From contig CAXNAA020000075.1 in NCBI GenBank assembly GCA_964200075.2, positions 1 to 29,698 of the forward strand: a stretch of 29,698 nucleotides of DNA. The letters run 5' to 3'. The notes beneath the pieces were generated by a model. It was not told where the DNA came from, made no database searches, and was given only the letters and a program-made list of their open reading frames with translations. The stretch is from Sphacelaria rigidula. Its lineage: Eukaryota; Phaeophyceae; Sphacelariales. Of this stretch, positions 11,596 through 24,400 are shown piece by piece; position 1 is the first letter of the stretch; every line of letters starts with the position of its first letter. The position numbers were made by a program, and so were the translations under genes.

Positions 11596-14500
11596 TACTA
11601 TTATTATTATTACTATTTTTATTTTTATTTTTTTCAGCACATTAGTCCGATCACTCGAATCCGTGGTCACAGACGTAGGCTCGTCTTTCCAATACCGTCC
11701 CCGCTATTCCTTACGAGACATGGAGTCCTCCACCATTTTTTATAGACTCCAGCCTGATTGTAAGAACAAACGCAGTCAATCACAATATAACCAAAATGAA
11801 AATATAATGAGAGACGCCGAGAAAAACATGAGAAACAGCTTCCCTGAGTTTGTGATATGTGGTCAACCTTTTGCATTGTGTTGTTCCATGTCTGTGGTAC
11901 AACGGACAGTGCCGTACGTACACATGATCTTGTGGCATTTCCTTGTGTTGGCAATCTTTCCCTCGCGCACACACACAAAGAAATGACCACGAGTACGCGC
12001 GCACACGTCTCTTGTTAGCTGTAGATACCAGTAATGTACAGTTGTTTTGTATCGTGTGTGCTTCCCGTTGTCTTGTGTCCTGTGTCCCCTACCCCCCGCC
12101 GAACATATCACGGCGCTTCGCGGTTGGTGATGGCGAGCCTGGTCCGACGAAAACCCAGCGTGCTCTGTCCCGACTTTGCAGGGATGCGAGGCCAACGGTC
12201 CCGTGACTCTTGGCATGCAGAATCATGAGTACACCACCCCCCTCTAACACACACGCGCACACGCACACACCTCATACCGGAGATGTGTGCTGCAGTAGAC
12301 GTCGTCGTACTCCAGAAATTATTGTGCTCAACGGTTTCCGGGTTTCCCCGTCGGGTATTCGACCCCCGCTACAACACTCTTCAAGCAGCAGATACAGGCC
12401 ACGCACAAAAGTTGCATAAGTGTTTTGTCAAAAATAACACGTCAAATAATGCTGATGCGGTTGACAATAGCCACCACTGTACTGCCAATCCCGACGATTT
12501 GCTTGTTTGTCCATCCTGCTGTTCAGAGAGCGTGGCTCACCTGCCTATTGTTGGATAAGTGGAGACAGCATTGCAAGAAATCCCGAAGCGAGCATCGCCA
12601 CAAGCGTAGGAAACATTCCCTGTACGCGCGATGATGAGCAGTACTACTTCGTTTTGGGCAGGGTCGGTCCGTTCGAGAAATGATGTGTTTATTTGACTCA
12701 GAGTTGCTCCGTGATTCGACCATGTAGAAGTAACACAACACCTTTATTTCACAATTTCAGTATAGAGGTCGATCAGAATTCAGAGGAAACTCTCAAGTAT
12801 TCGTATTCTCTCTCTTCTTTTTTCTTCCTGTTTTCTGTCCTTGTTTCGAAACTCGTGCAGGAAAGTATCGTCAAGGTACTGCCGGCGGTGCACGGATCGT
12901 TCCTCGCACGTTTGCTACGGCACATGCTAGATGATGGCCAGATCAATGACCGTGACTACGAGAGACTCGCCTTCGTGCACGAGCTGTTGCTGTCTGAAAA
13001 GTGTCAGGTACAGCCCTCCGTCAGCGTCGGGTTGTCGTCATCGTCTGCATTGTTGGTGTTTGTGTTGGTCATGGTGGGATGAAAGCGTTGAAAAGCTGAT
13101 GATGCTGGTGTCTTGCTTGTCACATGCCTTATTTTTTTTTCCAACTCATGTTTATCGAACAGTTCAAGTATCGCCCGCCCCTGTGGCAAAGCAACAGAGA
13201 ACAGAACTCACATAGTTGCACTATATGAGCAGGAACGAGACGTGCTAGAGGGGAGAAATGCGGGAAGCAAAGGAAAGGTGGCATGGAATCGTTTGATGCG
13301 TTGGACAGTAGCGAGAAAACGATGGCGATACGAAGAGATGGGACACTTTCTACGGCAGTCCCCCTCGAAGACCAGCCCAGAACTGGCACGAAGATAATGA
13401 TCATACAGCGCCTGATGTTTGGCTTCGGGCTGCATGAAGCGCCTCATGTGGGTGACAGTGCCGAAAACGAACCCAGGCGTGGGAATTCCCAGCTGCTCGT
13501 TGAGCTCGGCATTTTTCATTGCGATTCACGTGTAAATGTTGCCTCCCCAAACCAGTCACTTTTTTGGAGGGGGCTAGCTTAGAGAGCGTCATAAATGGTA
13601 CTTTAGCCACAGACGGCGAAACAAGACGGGGGTAAGGTGTGTACAATGTTTTTGTGTACTGTATAGAAAAAATGTAATGAGCACCTAACTGTTTGAGTCT
13701 GGAGTAGGAGTAGGAACGGTGCTCGGTCTCGAAAGGGATGCGTGGTCAATGATCAAACGACTAAGGCAAGCACCAAATGATTACCCCCCCCCCCCCCCCC
13801 CCCTTCTCCCCACGCGCCAGAGTGAAGAAGAAGATACCCCAGAGGAGAAGGAGTGGCTGGAAGACAGGCTAGATGCCCTCGAGATGCTGAAAGCCTACAC
13901 CAGCCCCTGGCCCGTTGATCGGAACGGAAAAGCGATCAACGCCATGGATGATGCCAATACAGGCGGGGGCAAGGAAGAGACCAAGGGCGAGGCCTCTCTA
14001 CCGTACATGGCTCGGCCGTCAGTCGTGAAGGACCCGGGACATGAGGTTTGTGTGTTTGGGTGGGTTTTACTCGTGTGCTGGGGTTACCCGAAGAGCTTCA
14101 CACAGTACTTTACACTTTGAAGATGCGTGGGGGATGAACGACGAGACATTTCCGCCCCACTTGTTGAAATGTTATTACTGAGGCTAGGCGGGGTGAGTGC
14201 TGAGCTTCTTGACACCTGTGGAGAGCGCAGGTTCTGATGTTTGTGATTGAGAGGAAGGTGGGTTTCGGCTTGCGCATGCTTTGCATAGGATGAGTGCAAG
14301 AGAGTGCGGCGTAGCAGCACCCACGGTTTTGGCCCATGTTTGCGTTTGCGCAAGCAAACGGATAGGGTTGGACACGAGTCCAATTGCACGGATAAACGAC
14401 TGCACGTGAAGAGCATAACAACCCCTCTCCGTACCGTACCGTACCGTACCGTACCGTACGATTTTCCTTCCGTCCCTTGTAACACATGCACGCTACGAGC

Positions 14501-17500
14501 ACGCTATGCTGGTTCCCTTCCATGATGTTTGCCGCGCACCACTTGTTCTGTGTGTGTGTGTGTGTGTTTTTTTTCAGGGCGTTTCAGTTTCGTTTTTGTT
14601 GGGTACGTACGTCTATCATGAGACCACGCCTGGACCCCTGGGGGATCAGTTAAAGTGCGAAAATCAATCATTCGTGTTGTGCCATTAGAAAGCATCCTCT
14701 GCATCACTTCATTCATTTCTGCCGAGCTTTTGCTGTGATCTGAGCGGTATGTTGTACTTCCTTGTGCTGGTTATTTACCCGAACCAGGTTGCTGACAATA
14801 GCGAGGAGGTCTATGCGAGACGGCTGCCTTTCAGAGCCCTTTTGGAGGACCCCTGGGCGGTGCTGGAACCACAGCTCCGGCCCAACTCCGTCGTGATGCT
14901 CGTGCCGTTGGCTGGTGCGTCCCCGTGCCTCTCTTCATGGTGCTTGATGCTTGATGCTTGTCAATCCGCTTTTCTTATTCAGTGTGTTTGTACGATCTTT
15001 CGTAGATTCTACATTTTTTTTCTGTTTTTGTTCGTTTGTTTGTTACCAGTTGTGGTGTCGTTGGTGTATTTCATGTTTCCCTTCTGGCTACGTGAACAAT
15101 CCGCACGCATACCGCTTGAGGTGTAACGCGTTGCAAGTGAACCAAAAGCGTGTTACGATATATTGCAACGTGAAATGAATGAATTGCGAACGAAAAGATA
15201 TGTCTCTTACTGGCGAACCACCAGGCAAGGCCGAGACTCCTGCTCACCAAGTAAGACTCCCCACGCCCGCCGCTCCTATCCATTATCGCGTAACGCAAAA
15301 TCCAGAGCCCTTGCGGCTAGAGGTCGGAGAGTTCTACGCTCGCCTCGTGAAGGGCATGCTGAAGCCGCGGGGAGGTCAAAACGGCACCGATCCTGCCGCT
15401 CCTGCTCCCGTTTTCTCGACCCTGAAGCCATGGTTGGATAAGATTAAGAACCCCGCGCTGGCGTGCATGACGGCCCAGACCGTTGCAGCGAGCATGTGCA
15501 GGTGACGTCATTAACGTAGGTATTGGCGTGCTGTAGATAAGCGTACGTTCCGTTTCGTATTTGGTGGATGACTTGCCCAAACATGAATATATATATATAT
15601 ATATATGTAGCGCGAATCGTTCCATAAAGTACTGTACAATTGTGTTCTGCGCTGTAAAAGTAGTTTCGCTTGCCTCTGTTGGACTTCGTTGAGAAGGAGA
15701 TTGAATGCATGTTGAGTTATCACGACAGGGAAGCACTGGAGGAGAGTCCCCGCGTGTAACATTGCTGGACCCGCAAGTGTCGAGGTATTGATTTTCATCA
15801 AGAACTCGAGTTTGAAGAGAAGCGTAACCGAAGAGGGATGTTGTACGCCGTGAGCATCAGTTCCATCTGCGGTGTGTGTCATTAATTATGTACTAGGAAT
15901 GCGTGAAATGTCAAGTGCTGGTCAAGTGTTTCCCACGTGGGACAGGTCACTATCTGTGTCACCCGGGTCATACAGGTGGAGGGTGAACACATTTGTGTAC
16001 ACGATTCGAATGACCCAGTGCAACCAGTTATGGAACGGTCCTCGTGTTCCGGGTGTCATCGATCACGAGGGAGGTATCTTGTACGAGTCATGGGGGTACA
16101 CAGGTTGTTGTTGATGTTTTGACTACACCTGATTCGGATTACACATGTGTGCCTGAGGAGGTGGCGCACGGATGAACAGAGTATACCAATTACCTGTGGA
16201 AACCCTGGTACGAATACTCGGGTCACACAGATCACCGTCAAGCGAACTTGTACGAATCACAAGGTCATATAGAACGTTCATCAGGCCATGTGTACGGAGC
16301 AACCGAGTTCTGCACGTCACCAGCCGAAAAATGGGTAGACATTAAAACGGGTCATAAGGATACAGGTCAATCGCAGATCGCAAAGGCCATACGGCTGATC
16401 GTCGGGCAGGCTTGCGAGGGTCACCCGTGCTTCACCAACGCCGGCAATGTACACGGCGATGACTCTTCCCCAGAAAGAGGATATAGCTATATATTCTTTC
16501 TTCGTTTTCCCGCGGCGCATGAGTGCGCACCCTCATTGAGAAAATACGAAAACAGTGGTCCATACTGCCGCTGCCACATCTGAACATCTGTCTCATGTAC
16601 GCGCATCACAACATTATTCCTCACCGCCACTGCTACTGCTACCGGAGTGAAGAATTCCAATTTACGTTCCGCCACGACACTTGGCGCTAAGGGCCTGTCT
16701 TGGCACTTTTTTTTTCGATCGAAAAAATGAGGCGGTGGAATCGATCCGAGCGAAAAGTTCTCGTTCTGATGCAGTTGGGTCCGGATGGATTTTCAAGCTT
16801 TCGATCGCAAAAAGACAGTGAAATTCGTGAAACGGTACATGGTCACTTGTGTACAGTACAGTCTGTACTGTTTGCACTGCTGGCAAGCAGGGTGTCTTGA
16901 GTACGTGTGTGAGTGTTTCGTGCAGAAGGATATAAAGGAGAAGCGGGCAACGTGCAGTGCAGACAACCCAGGACTATCAGTTCTCTCTGCTTACAATGCG
17001 TTGTGAAAAGGACTCCCGCAATGTGCAGCTTTGTATTGCCTTCACTGTCCCTGAGCGTGCACGCAACTCGGTTGCCCACCGTACCAGGCAGTTCCGTCGC
17101 TGATCCCTACCATGAGAGAAGATGCGCAAGTTTTCTCCAACAAAAAATAAACAAAGCGCACCCAACTCCTGTAGTGTATCTATCCCTGTGCTCAACTCGT
17201 GCTCTATGCTGCAGGTTTGCATGGTTCTGTGAACGGGTGTTATTTGGCGTGATGGTCTGTAATATAGGAGCCAAGTGCCGCTTCGTGCCTTTCGACCGCA
17301 TGTTTTCGATCGAAAACGGTTGTTTTTTCCCTCGTTGTATCCTTCTCCGCGCGCCGCTAATCATAATTTTGAGTTGAAGCCTTCAAGGAACATAGATGCG
17401 GTGGACCTATGAGATCGTCCGAAAAAAATTCGACCGCACTTTTTCGATCGAAAACAAAAGTGCTAAGACAGGCTCTACGAGGACATGATTCAAACGTCAC

Positions 17501-20500
17501 CAAGTGAAGTCAATGCCAATGCTCAGAGCCCGCTGCTGGAGTTACTATTTGAGGGTGAAATGGGTGGGTGTTGCAATCAGCCGAGCGATGCGTGTTTTGG
17601 GAGATGATCTCGCTCCTCAGGCACATGGCACCTCCCGTTTGTTCCACACGTCTACGCTGTGTGAACGCATGCGAGCAGATCAAAGTTCCACAGTGATACT
17701 CGCACACTCCACCAATCAATCCTGCGCCAGGATTCTACGGTGGGGGTGCACTTTTCAGTCCAAACGTTTTCTGAGGCTGCACGCTACGGCCCAGATGTTT
17801 GTCATGGACAGGCTCCGATAGTGCAGAGCCTCAGAAAAAAATATGCACCCCTACTGTGGAACCGCTCGGGATGAGTATACGTACTTCATATTCCATGTGC
17901 CCTGGCTGCTACAGTCAACCTACGGGCTTGGACTTATTCGCAATGTACCCGGGCCATATAGGTAAGTAGGTGAGGAAAACTGAATACTGATGCTTGAGTA
18001 CTTGGTCCGGATCTTACGGGTGCGGGAAACTGTTTCTTGTATACTAGATTCGGATTCAACGGGTAAGGGGTTGTAGCTTTTGGTACACATGAGATTCAAA
18101 TCGCCCGGGTCGACGAGGAGCTGCTGCGTTTGCCTTAGCCGAGTTATATAGATGATAACTATGTGATGTTGTATGGGGGACATCGTTTTGCAAATCAGTG
18201 TACGCGAAAGTGTCTGTGAAGTGAGTCGTACAGCTCGTCGCTCGGGCAAATATGTATGGGTCACGCGGGTCCTATAGATAACCATCGGGCACGCGTGCAC
18301 AGGTGACAGCACACCTCGGACAGATCATGATCTATGCTCTAAATGAGCCGATCCAGATCTGTCACGAGCTGATCTGTACGGCGTGTGATCTTCAAAAGGC
18401 CGGTAAGATAATGATGATGATGATGATGATGGAAAATAACCAACTGTAAGGAGTATCAATAATGAGATGACCAGGTGATGTAAAGGAAGACTTGTAACGT
18501 ACAACTTGGTACCTTGGAGGGGAAGGGCGTACTCATCTGTTGCTTGCCTTAGCCGTTTGACCATTGACCACGGATCCCTTCCGAAACGGAGCACTTTGGG
18601 AGAAATGGTCTTGGTGTGGTTGATTCGCGTTGCATTTGATGAGTTACCGGCGATTGTTTGTTTTCTGATTGTGGGGTTGTACCCACTAATGAGAAATGAA
18701 CGGCCATCATAAGTAAAAATATACAGGCAGGTGGCGGCGCTTAGGTTTTGGGCTAAGCAACGCGTCCTGGGCTACCCCACTGTATGCTATTTGGAATCTC
18801 CGGAACTTGTGGAACGTTCCCAAAAAGTTATCAAGTTGTGACGTGAACATCGCAGGAGCAAATCACCGACCCAAATTTGCTGCTAAATGCTCAGGTCTCA
18901 ATGTCAGGAAATGTGCCAACGATATCGTTCCGGATGGCTGTCGTCGTGACACAAACCGGAGTACAAACCGGGTGTTAGTTTGTCCGATGCCCCGCCAAGC
19001 TTTTGTCGGTTGGCCAAAGTTTTCGTGCGCGCAAGGAAAGTTTGTACTTCTCTCCGATCATACTGTAGGGCTCACGCCACCGGTGATGGTCTACATGCTG
19101 TGTATGTACTCGGTCATGATCTACTAACCACACCCGCGTGTCCCCCATGTTCTTTGTTGTTGCTTTTATTCTCTCTTTTGTCTGTCGCAGGGACGTTGAT
19201 CGCTTAGAAGCCCTGAATGTGGCCATCAAACAGGCGGTGGCGGCAAGAGCTTGTGAGACAAAGACGGCAATCCCCGAGGTGAAAAGTTTCTTACGATTAT
19301 CAATAGACCACAGAAATTTTATGTGTATGCGTGTGTGTGTGTTTTTTGCAAAATAAAGGGTCAGTGGGTGTCTTGCGTAATTGTGTTATTGTCTCTTCGT
19401 ATACCCTGGACATGGGGCGATGCACTGCAATGCATTTCACGCCTGCAGTCAGTGCGATGCATTGAAATGGCTTTATGCGGCCATGAAGTTCCTCGAGAGA
19501 CTGGATGTTCGTTCCCCTGTACTTTAGAACCGTTTCTCATTTCAATACTGGCGCCGGTCACGAGAAAGAAAAGTGGGGGCGACGATTGTTTCTGTGAAGG
19601 AATTGTGTCCGAAGAGAGATGTTTGAGGGCGTGTCTTGGCCCCTTTTTTTTCCGATCGAAAGAGTGCGGGCGTTTGTTTGTTTTTTTTGCCGATCTGACA
19701 GGTCCACCGCATTTATGTTCCTTGAAGCCTTCAACTCAAAATTATAATTCAGCGCCGCACGGAAAAGAATATTTTGAACGAGAAATAATCATTTTCGATC
19801 GAAAACATGCGGTAGAAAGACACGAAGTGGCACTTGACTCTTATCTTACAGACCACCACGCCAGATAACACCTGTTCACAGAACCGTGCAAACTCCATCC
19901 AACTCATTCTCAGCTACCACCGCAACCCTGCAGCATAGAGCACGGGTCGAGCCCAGGGATAGATATACTGCACTTGTTGGGTATAATTTCTTTATGTTTG
20001 GTCGGCGAAAACTTGCGCATCTTCTCTCATGGTAGGGATCAGCGACGGAGCTGCCTGGTACGGTGGGCAACCGAGTTGCGTTCACGCTGATGGACAGTGC
20101 AGGCAGTACAAAGCTGCACGTTGCTGAATTCCTCTTAACGTCACATCGCAAGCGGAGAGAAATGATAGTCCTGGACTGTCTGCACTGCACGTCGCTCGCT
20201 TCTCTTTCATATTCTCCTGTACGAAGCACGCACACACGTACCCAAGCCACTGCTTGCAAGCAGTGCAAACAGTACAGACTGTATGTACAGTACATGAGTG
20301 ACCATGTACCGTTTCACGATTTTCGCTTCTTTTTTTTTCGATCGAAAGGTCGAAAATTCGTCTGGATCCAACTACATCAAAACGGGAAGATCCCGCTCAT
20401 ATCATTCCCACCGCCCCATTTTTTCGATCGAAAAAACAAGCGCGAAGACACGCCCTCAGTAGAAGCCGGACGCTCCGACGGCGTAAATGTGGCACTACTG

Positions 20501-21405
20501 TGTCGACCATCTCAAATATGCGACCGCGAGAGCGATGTGTTTCAGCGCCACAGTAGATCGCCATGCTCAAGCACCCGCCTCTCTGAAGCCCGCTCCCCCT
20601 GTCTTCCTGCTCGTTTCGTGATTTCTCGTTACCGCGGAATATATAGGAAGCCGAGAGTGGAGAGCCCACCCCGCCGCCTGTCACTCTCTTACCTTTGGCA
20701 CCGCTTGAGGGAGGTGACGACAGCAGCATGACTGTGAATGGAAATGACGGCGAAGACGATGATGACCTGGATGCTTCGATGACTGTGGCGGAGGATGTCG
20801 TGGAAGGACTGGAGCTCAGGGCGCTGCGGCTGCACCACCTCATCACCGCGAAGGAGTGCCTCGGGGATGACATGGCTCAGCGTCTGTCCCCCTATTTTTC
20901 GTCGAGGTGAAGTGTTTCATAGCGTAAGAGATACGCGCAACACGTAGTAGCGTACTTTCTGACGCTCATAAAACTTTTGTGCTGGTTGATGCTCGCCCTC
21001 TTCCCGCCGCTATATCCAACACTATCTTGTACTACTCAACATGGTAAGATCCAGGGTGGTGTGTGTGCTGTGTCCCTGTAGACGCGTCTCCACTCCTTGT
21101 GCAAGGATATTCGTATCCGGCGGAGAGCTTGTTATCCTTCGGTAACCCCGAACCGAACGATGCTCTGGTCCAACATGTGTGGAGCAGATGACCTCCGCCC
21201 CCATCATGTCCCCCACGCTCCGAATTCTCTCGTCTTTCTCCGTCCCCAATCAACATCCTGTCCGATTCCCCCGTCATTCTCCGTCATATCGAAACACTAC
21301 CTCAGCTTGGAAGAGCTTCTGACGAAGCTCCTCCTGTTTACCGCCGAGGAGGCCACCGACAAGGCCTTGGGCCTTGCCCCACCCACGAATAGAAACAATA
21401 CTACT

Positions 21406-21436
<31 letters not shown>

Positions 21437-24400
21437 CCTACAGCACCTCTCAGACAGTCGTTGCCGCGTCAGCCAAGGACGAGTTTTCGAGGGAGGGGAT
21501 TTCCGCAGGTGGGGAAGGAGGCGGTATGTTCGACTTTAGGCGCAAGGCTTCGCGTGCGCTGCGCGCGGCCAGGAGCATAGCGGAACAACATGGACTCGAC
21601 GTTCGCTTCGTGGAGTCTTTACTTGTGCGCCTGGCAAAGGCGTGGATCAATCAACCGAAGGCAGCCGGCGGCGGCGGCCCGGGAGGGGGCGGGGCAGCGG
21701 CGGGGTTATTTGCTGGCGGGAGTGCCGGTGGGATGGTTCTTGGAGGCGCGGAGTCGGTGTTCGCGCGGGATGCACGCGAGGTTGGTTGGTTCGTGTTCGA
21801 GTCGGAGTGTTCGATGTCCCCTGAACCATGTGTTGTTGTGTCATAGATGGTAGTGATAAGTGATGCGGGTGATGGTGACGATGATGTGCCAACGCGTGGG
21901 TCGGGTCATTTCAAGGCGTGTGCTCATGCACGACGATACCTGTCCAATATGGTGTTCTGCCACATCCCTCGATGCGAACTGTCCCACGTCATGATACCCC
22001 CAGGATGGTGTGGACGTGATATGTACCCCAGACATTGTCGCATCTACGGCGTAGTGCTGATGCCATATACATCCCAATGCACGTCCTAAGCGCATTGTTA
22101 TGGGACAACTCCCGAGTCTGCAGAGACGTCAATCTGTGCAAGGGTCGGACAAATAATGATGAGTCGACTCGTGACCGATCAATCCCTAGGCTTCATATCA
22201 GCGTTGCAGTCCAGGTACACGCAGCCCAGACACGTGNNNNNNNNNNTGGGCACTCAGGCCGAAGAAATCGTGAATTTGGTGATTTTGAGTCGTGATGATT
22301 TGTCCTGACCGTGAATCTGTGCAAAATCGGGGTTACCCGTATCTGCGAAAGTCAAAATTGTAGGGGGCCCCTCATGATTTCACAGGTTCGCTGAAATAGT
22401 TCTGTACACGGAGGGTAATTTTCTGCAGGGCTGTGGTATCGCGTAATTGTGAAGCCGAAGGAAAGTTGGGTAGTGAATCGTCCTTCAAGAACAGCTTCGT
22501 ACCGTGGTACCCTGGGGTATATATATAATGCAGTGCAGTACACTCCACCATCACAGTACGCCATCATGCCGTGCGGTATTACATGACGGTAGAGTCAGCA
22601 TTGCGAGAACAGCGTATGAGAGCAGTGCAGTACGAGTGCATTGCCGTACGTCACCCTGCGAACGCGATGGCAAAAGGAAATAGAATGTTACAGCTCCGTT
22701 CGTCGGGGGGATCTGGACGGCAGTGCAGTGCAGTATTTTACCATCGCCGCAGGGTACGGCGTCAACACTTCTCATCTGCTTGTCAAACCCCGTGGGCGCT
22801 ACCTGTGCTACGAAGCTGTTCCAGCACCTAGCGCGGGTGGGTACGCCCTGTGCTGACGTGATACTGTCTGCTGCTGCGGTTATAAAAAATCAAATGTTTC
22901 TTGCCTTATCACCGTACGTCACTTTACGTATGTCACCTTCCCACAGATTGTGGGACCCCAATTTCCCCCGGTTTGGAGCCCAAATCGAGGAAAATCGATA
23001 GATTTCGATTTGAGATCCCTCTATCTACGTTTAGATCGAGATTGGTGACTGCCATAATTAATGGTCTGAATCGACCCCGCCCCCCCTCCTACTATTCATG
23101 TCTCATGCCGACAGTTTTTCATAAGCCCTTCTACAAAGCACGTCCCATGATTTCAACACCCTGATGCATGATACACGGTGTTAATTGTCGTTCTCCCAGG
23201 AGCGCGCGGTGGAAGACGCGAAGCTTGCCCTCCGTGCGGCCTTCGTGTTAACCAAAACGTTCTCGGTCGAGGATGAGGGGGACGGAAGCGTGTGCGACTC
23301 TATCGCGTACCTCGACCTCAAGTCGCGCATATCTCTGCTGCTGGGCATCGCGAGGGACGGTCGGGACGGGAGGTGAAGTGTGACCTTTTATTGTGGTCGT
23401 GTTCCCCCTCCCAGCCCCCTACGTTTCTTTTTTCTCCTTCTTTTTGTCTTCGTCGTCACGGTAGTGGTGCTCGGCGTAAGGGGTGCAGGGTTGAAACTGT
23501 CGAGGGGCGTGTTATGCGATGCACCTCATGTAGCTCATTTCATTTCACGAATAAAATCTAGTGGTCCACGCCAAATAGTGAAGTAAGTCCCTGTACGGCT
23601 GCTTTGTTGTGTGTTTCGAGCGACATGAACGACGGCCAGTAGCTAGGTCATCGCTGTTCTGGCCCCACTTTTCCGAATACTCGGCGGCTTAGTAGTGGTT
23701 AGGTGTTCAGCTGGTATTTCGACTTGAGATGAGGTGCGTTTTCCCAAAAATACGGAGCGTTTCGGTGCTGAGCAGCGATGAAATTATGACCTATCTGCGC
23801 GCGACACCGTCAGCGCTAACCCATTTTCGATCCACAACGTTTGAGAAATAAATTATGGGCGAAGCTCAAGCGCACGCAAGGTTACGCCATCGTCTTGCCC
23901 TCGTCACTCATTGCCACCAAACGGTCTGCCTGCAACTACCTTACCCTCTACGATCACATTGATTATTCTGCCGTATGCTCGGCATCTACCACTTCTTTAT
24001 CCGCAGGGTCAAGTTCAGGTCTAGACTCCGAGCCCTGCTAGCACTGTCGGCTCTCGCGCCGTCGTCTTTAGCGGAGGAGGTCATGGCCGGCGAGAAGGAA
24101 AAACAAGGGTGGTGCGCTCTAGGCGACGGGTTGAACTCGCTCACGGATTTGCGCCGGTACGTGTCTCTGGCCGCGTTGCTGCGTCGTGTTATGGGTGACG
24201 GGTGTTGTGTTCGCTAGTGACAGCGCTTGCGGTCGTCTTTTCAAAAACGTATCGTGGCAAATGCAGAATTTCGCCGAGTGGGTCGTGTGCGATTCAGAGG
24301 CATCCTAATAAATCAATGATTGTGCCTGGAATTGAAGGCTGGTCGCTGTGCCATCCTACCCGCAGCCATATTGTACTGGTTGTTTATGGTTTTTCAAGAA

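Larger units (their letters stand above)
10547..12860. other. Intron 9 (2314 bp)
   Basis: Holds a minus-strand retroposon 3' end (10682-10845) with A-rich sequence beyond it to about 10940, an ATT microsatellite (11561-11633), a CA repeat (12246-12270) and no recognised gene. The long frames at 10663-11241 (minus) and 11405-11986 (plus) translate these repeats. Confidence 0.5.
14046..14787. other. Intron 11 (742 bp)
   Basis: Contains a CCGTA pentamer repeat (14429-14459), a TG repeat (14549-14567) and retroposon copy B (14576-14670). Nothing else recognised. Confidence 0.5.
15502..19190. other. Intron 13 (3689 bp), repeat-rich
   Basis: Largest intron of the window. Holds an AT repeat (15587-15606), diverged short-repeat arrays (15950-16320 and 17925-18290), a 785-bp DNA transposon (16691-17475), an ATG microsatellite (18411-18431) and unassigned sequence. 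Open frames here are transposon or repeat translations. Phases of exons 13 and 14 match, so no exon is missing. Confidence 0.5.

Noticed and set aside
11405-11986. 193-codon plus-strand gene
   Set aside because: Its middle is the ATT microsatellite, giving Ile, Tyr or Leu runs in the three frames.
13113-13397. Possible extra exon after 13163
   Set aside because: Exons 10 and 11 are both phase 0 at their facing ends and join into a sensible protein without it.
20063-20731. 222-codon plus-strand gene
   Set aside because: It runs through the transposon copy 2 antisense to its shared region and then out of frame over exon 15.
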